Assembly (NCBI GenBank): GCA_937901395.1
Contig: CALCDB010000025.1
Coordinates: 1 to 7,627 of the forward strand
Reading direction: 5' to 3'
DNA length: 7,627 nt
Source of the DNA: an uncultured Verrucomicrobiota bacterium
Lineage (GTDB): Bacteria; Verrucomicrobiota; Kiritimatiellia; RFP12; UBA1067
The translations under genes were made by a program, and so were the position numbers. Of this stretch, positions 5,280 to 7,627 are shown piece after piece (the first letter of the stretch is position 1; each line of letters starts with the position of its first letter). Below the pieces are notes generated by a model. It was given only the letters and a program-made list of their open reading frames with translations. It was not told where the DNA came from and ran no database searches.

Positions 5280-7627
5280 TTATTTCACGGCTGGCGCTAC
5301 TTTGTAGAATCCGGTCGGGCTCGACGCATCGACCTCTACGTCCGTGGTCGCCGCCTCCGTCCAATCCTCCTCTTTTGCGTCAATGTCATTGTCATTCGCC
5401 TTCTTTACGACGAGCGTAAGCATCGCCTTCTTCGTCTCCGGATTGACCGCGATCGCCGAGAAGCCCACCGCCTTTACCGCTCCTACGGCCGCGCTATTGA
5501 ACTCCGCGAGCGAAAGCCCGTTGACGCTATGAAGATTCGTCAACGGTTTCATCAGCGCGTCGAAATTCGCCTCCACCCCTTCCGCGACCAGCAACCCCTC
5601 GATGTCCGCCGCACCACTGCCTATCCATGGCGTCGTCGCAATCGCGCCCTTGCCTTTGATGAATAGTCGTCCAACGCCATTCGTGTAGGCGACTACTTCG
5701 CCTTCGTGCCCAACCGCGCCTACCTTCCATGCATTCGCCTCGCTGCCTTCCGCCGCCTGATATACCTTCTTGCCCTCGAACCAAGTGGAAACTACCTTGG
5801 TATCGTGAATTTCGTTCACCGCGCAAGCAAACGCATCCCTATTGGCGAGCACGAAGTCCGCCCACTTCCCGACCTCGATGCTACCGCGCTCATCCTCCAG
5901 CCCAATCTGCCACGCGCCATTGATCGTCAGCGCCTCCAGCACTTGCTCGCGCGTCACGAGCTCTTCCTTGTCGTACGGCGAAAGAAACTCCCCCGTCGAT
6001 GGATTTGGCATCTGCCCGGTAATGACGACTTCCATAATGCCAAATGGATCTTGCGGACACGGAATATTCGCCGGGAAGTCCGAATGACTGGAAACCCTGA
6101 TTCCAGCATCGAAGAACGACTTAATTGGATAGGCGTGATTAACGTATTCATCGTCCAAGAACTCCGACATCAGTTTATCATAGTCCTTTCCATTGGATAC
6201 ATGCCAGGTTAAGCCGGCTGAGCAGGCGATGTTGTTGTCGGCGAAGCGTTGGAAATCTTCCTTGCGCACATTGCGAAGATGCACCAAACAATTGCGACGC
6301 AACTTATCCCCGCCCTGAATATAGGCCTCCGCCGTCTCCATAATCGCGGCGTCTCCCATTGTGTGGGTGTGCACGGTCAGCCCCTTTGCATTACTCGCCC
6401 TCGTGATGTCGGCCAAACGCTCGATCGACCAGAAACTCTTGTAAACCGTGCCGTCCTTGTAGGGCTTGACCATCGCGCCCGTCTTGGTCTCCACTACGCC
6501 ATCCATGAAGACTTTCAAGTATTCTGGTCGAACGTGCCTCGTTCCGTACGTCGATTTGAGCGATTCGAGGTAGGCGATCTCCTTGTCGATGTCCGTCTGC
6601 CATGGTTCGACTTCGTATGTCATCGGAAACACGAGCGTAAGTTCGCCATTGTCATCCATACTCTTCGCGGCCTCGTAAAGCTTGCTTGGATGAAACATAT
6701 TGCTCCAACCTTCCAGCGCTGCGGTATAACCCGTGGAGAGCAAGAGTTTCTGCGTTGCGCTGATGGCGGCCTTGGCTACCTCGTCGTCAATGATTTCATC
6801 GTAATCGATTCCACCCATGCGCATCAAATACCCTGTAACGCGCTCTTCCGCATATCCCGTCGGATACCCATTCTTGTCCAACTCCAGAAGTCCTCCGTCG
6901 ATCTCCTTGATGAGGACGTTTCCCTCGCCGTCGATGATGCCGCAACGCTTCAGACATTCCGAGTTGCAATAAGCGTGGTGTCCCGCCTGATCGAAGATTA
7001 CCGTCGATACCCCATGCGTGACCTCGTCGAGTTCCGCCAATGTCGGACGCTCGTTCACGAGAAGATTTATGATGCTCCAACCAAATCCAAAAAGCGATCT
7101 CTTGCCGGCTTCCTTCGCCTTGATTGCGGCCGCCTCCACCTTTTTCAGCACGGCCGACTTGTCGTCTTTGAGATCGAACATCACGCCGCCTTTCATATTG
7201 TCCATGCAGAATTTCATGGTATAGTGAGAATGCCCATCCGTGCAACCCGGCATCACCATGCCCTTGCCGCGATGATCGACTACCTCGGTAACCCCATCCG
7301 AGATGAACTCCTTCGCGCCATCTTCATTGCCAACGTAAATATATTTGCCGTCCTTGATGGCAATGGCCTCGGCGATTGGATTTTTCTTGTCGGCCGTGTA
7401 AATCGTGCCGTACACCACCGTATCGGCCGGTTGATTGCAAACCGCGGCGAGCGAGGAGTAGAGTTTCGAGGTGTGGTAGAACGCGACCTCGCGGAAGGTG
7501 GAATGCTTCCATTCGTTGGTATGCACATCATCGCCTTCGTAAACCGGCCAATTCGGATTATCGCCGATGAAGCTCTCGAGATTCACGTTATCGAGCGTCG
7601 CGACCGGATTCGCTCCCGCTGCGAACG
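5280..7627 (-). CDS. Amidohydrolase, YtcJ-like Amidohydro_3 family, with extra C-terminal domain; 5' end cut
   Basis: The frame is open to the right edge. Counting from GTG 7586 there are 768 residues, plus 13 earlier ones (FAAGANPVATLDN). That GTG lacks a ribosome site, so the real start is probably outside; FAAGANP looks like the end of a signal peptide. The metal-dependent hydrolase core spans about residues 55-610 with the full ligand set: HSH (119, 121), K358 in LKVFMDG (probable carboxylated lysine), H406/H408 in VHTHTMGD, H436 in LVHLRN and D503 in SSHSDFP. It ends with GSIEVGKWADFVLANRD, the strand that closes the composite beta-sandwich. Family members hydrolyse amides and formamides; the substrate here is unknown. 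Residues about 620-768 are additional (see separate entry), since relatives usually end near residue 610 of this numbering. A Sel1-repeat gene follows closely. Confidence 0.9.
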   Translation of the reverse strand, partial: FAAGANPVATLDNVNLESFIGDNPNWPVYEGDDVHTNEWKHSTFREVAFYHTSKLYSSLAAVCNQPADTVVYGTIYTADKKNPIAEAIAIKDGKYIYVGNEDGAKEFISDGVTEVVDHRGKGMVMPGCTDGHSHYTMKFCMDNMKGGVMFDLKDDKSAVLKKVEAAAIKAKEAGKRSLFGFGWSIINLLVNERPTLAELDEVTHGVSTVIFDQAGHHAYCNSECLKRCGIIDGEGNVLIKEIDGGLLELDKNGYPTGYAEERVTGYLMRMGGIDYDEIIDDEVAKAAISATQKLLLSTGYTAALEGWSNMFHPSKLYEAAKSMDDNGELTLVFPMTYEVEPWQTDIDKEIAYLESLKSTYGTRHVRPEYLKVFMDGVVETKTGAMVKPYKDGTVYKSFWSIERLADITRASNAKGLTVHTHTMGDAAIMETAEAYIQGGDKLRRNCLVHLRNVRKEDFQRFADNNIACSAGLTWHVSNGKDYDKLMSEFLDDEYVNHAYPIKSFFDAGIRVSSHSDFPANIPCPQDPFGIMEVVITGQMPNPSTGEFLSPYDKEELVTREQVLEALTINGAWQIGLEDERGSIEVGKWADFVLANRDAFACAVNEIHDTKVVSTWFEGKKVYQAAEGSEANAWKVGAVGHEGEVVAYTNGVGRLFIKGKGAIATTPWIGSGAADIEGLLVAEGVEANFDALMKPLTNLHSVNGLSLAEFNSAAVGAVKAVGFSAIAVNPETKKAMLTLVVKKANDNDIDAKEEDWTEAATTDVEVDASSPTGFYKVAPAVK
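5283..5756 (-). other. C-terminal module of the amidohydrolase (BspA-like start, then a sandwich-like tail)
   Basis: After the hydrolase core comes a segment (about residues 622-700) with GVGRLFIKGKGAIATTPWIG, then DIEGLLVAEGVEANFDAL and LTNLHSVNGLSL. This follows the pattern that opens BspA-type leucine-rich repeats (G.L.I.G.GA....PW, then I..L.V..GV, then L..V.....L), but only about one repeat is present. A final segment (about 705-768) is rich in short strands (AMLTLVVKKA, DVEVDASSPTGFYKV) and resembles the all-beta C-terminal ends common in secreted PVC-group proteins. Both comparisons are by eye. Confidence 0.45.

Noticed and set aside
7584..7586. GTG at 7586 as the amidohydrolase start
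   Set aside because: The bases before it (GCGACGCTCGATAAC) hold no ribosome site, and the frame continues open upstream with signal-peptide-like residues, so the gene is better treated as cut at the window edge.

Overview
The window is a compact, fully unidirectional stretch: every gene lies on the minus strand. The cell is a diderm, because the outer-membrane factor and the periplasmic adaptor both carry lipoprotein signals. The Sel1-repeat style, the BspA-like C-terminal module on the amidohydrolase and its '...GFYKV' ending recall gut members of the PVC group (Kiritimatiellota/Lentisphaerae type). That lineage guess is low confidence and rests only on protein style.

Layout in the direction of transcription (high to low coordinates): (1) 7627-5280, an amidohydrolase of the YtcJ-like Amidohydro_3 family whose 5' end is cut by the window edge and which carries about 150 extra C-terminal residues. 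(2) 5249-4245, an exported Sel1-repeat protein with eight complete 36-residue repeats, starting 18-30 nt after the amidohydrolase stop. (3) 4242-4213, a near-consensus sigma70 promoter, followed by tRNA-Arg(CCG) at 4159-4083 with an encoded CCA. (4) 4063-2636, a TolC/OprM-type outer-membrane lipoprotein; 2639-1446, a MacA/HlyD-type adaptor; 1443-754, a MacB/LolD-type ABC ATPase. These three overlap by 4 nt or are 2 nt apart. (5) 757-1, a GT4-type glycosyltransferase overlapping the ATPase stop by 4 nt (ATGA) and running off the left edge.

Genes 4063-754 encode an outer-membrane duct, a periplasmic adaptor and a cytoplasmic ATPase, three of the four parts of a MacAB-TolC-type exporter. The expected FtsX/MacB-type permease is absent where it usually sits, and a glycosyltransferase takes its place, translationally coupled to the ATPase. 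The operon begins only 19 nt after the tRNA and has no room for its own promoter, so the tRNA promoter, or read-through from the upstream genes, probably drives it.

Non-coding DNA is minimal: 4064-4082, 4160-4244 and 5250-5279. There is no gene-free stretch over 300 bases. I see no insertion sequence, CRISPR array, rRNA, riboswitch or convincing intrinsic terminator. I do not see an obviously new defence or mobile system; the points most worth a second look are the permease-less exporter coupled to a glycosyltransferase and the fused architecture of the amidohydrolase.
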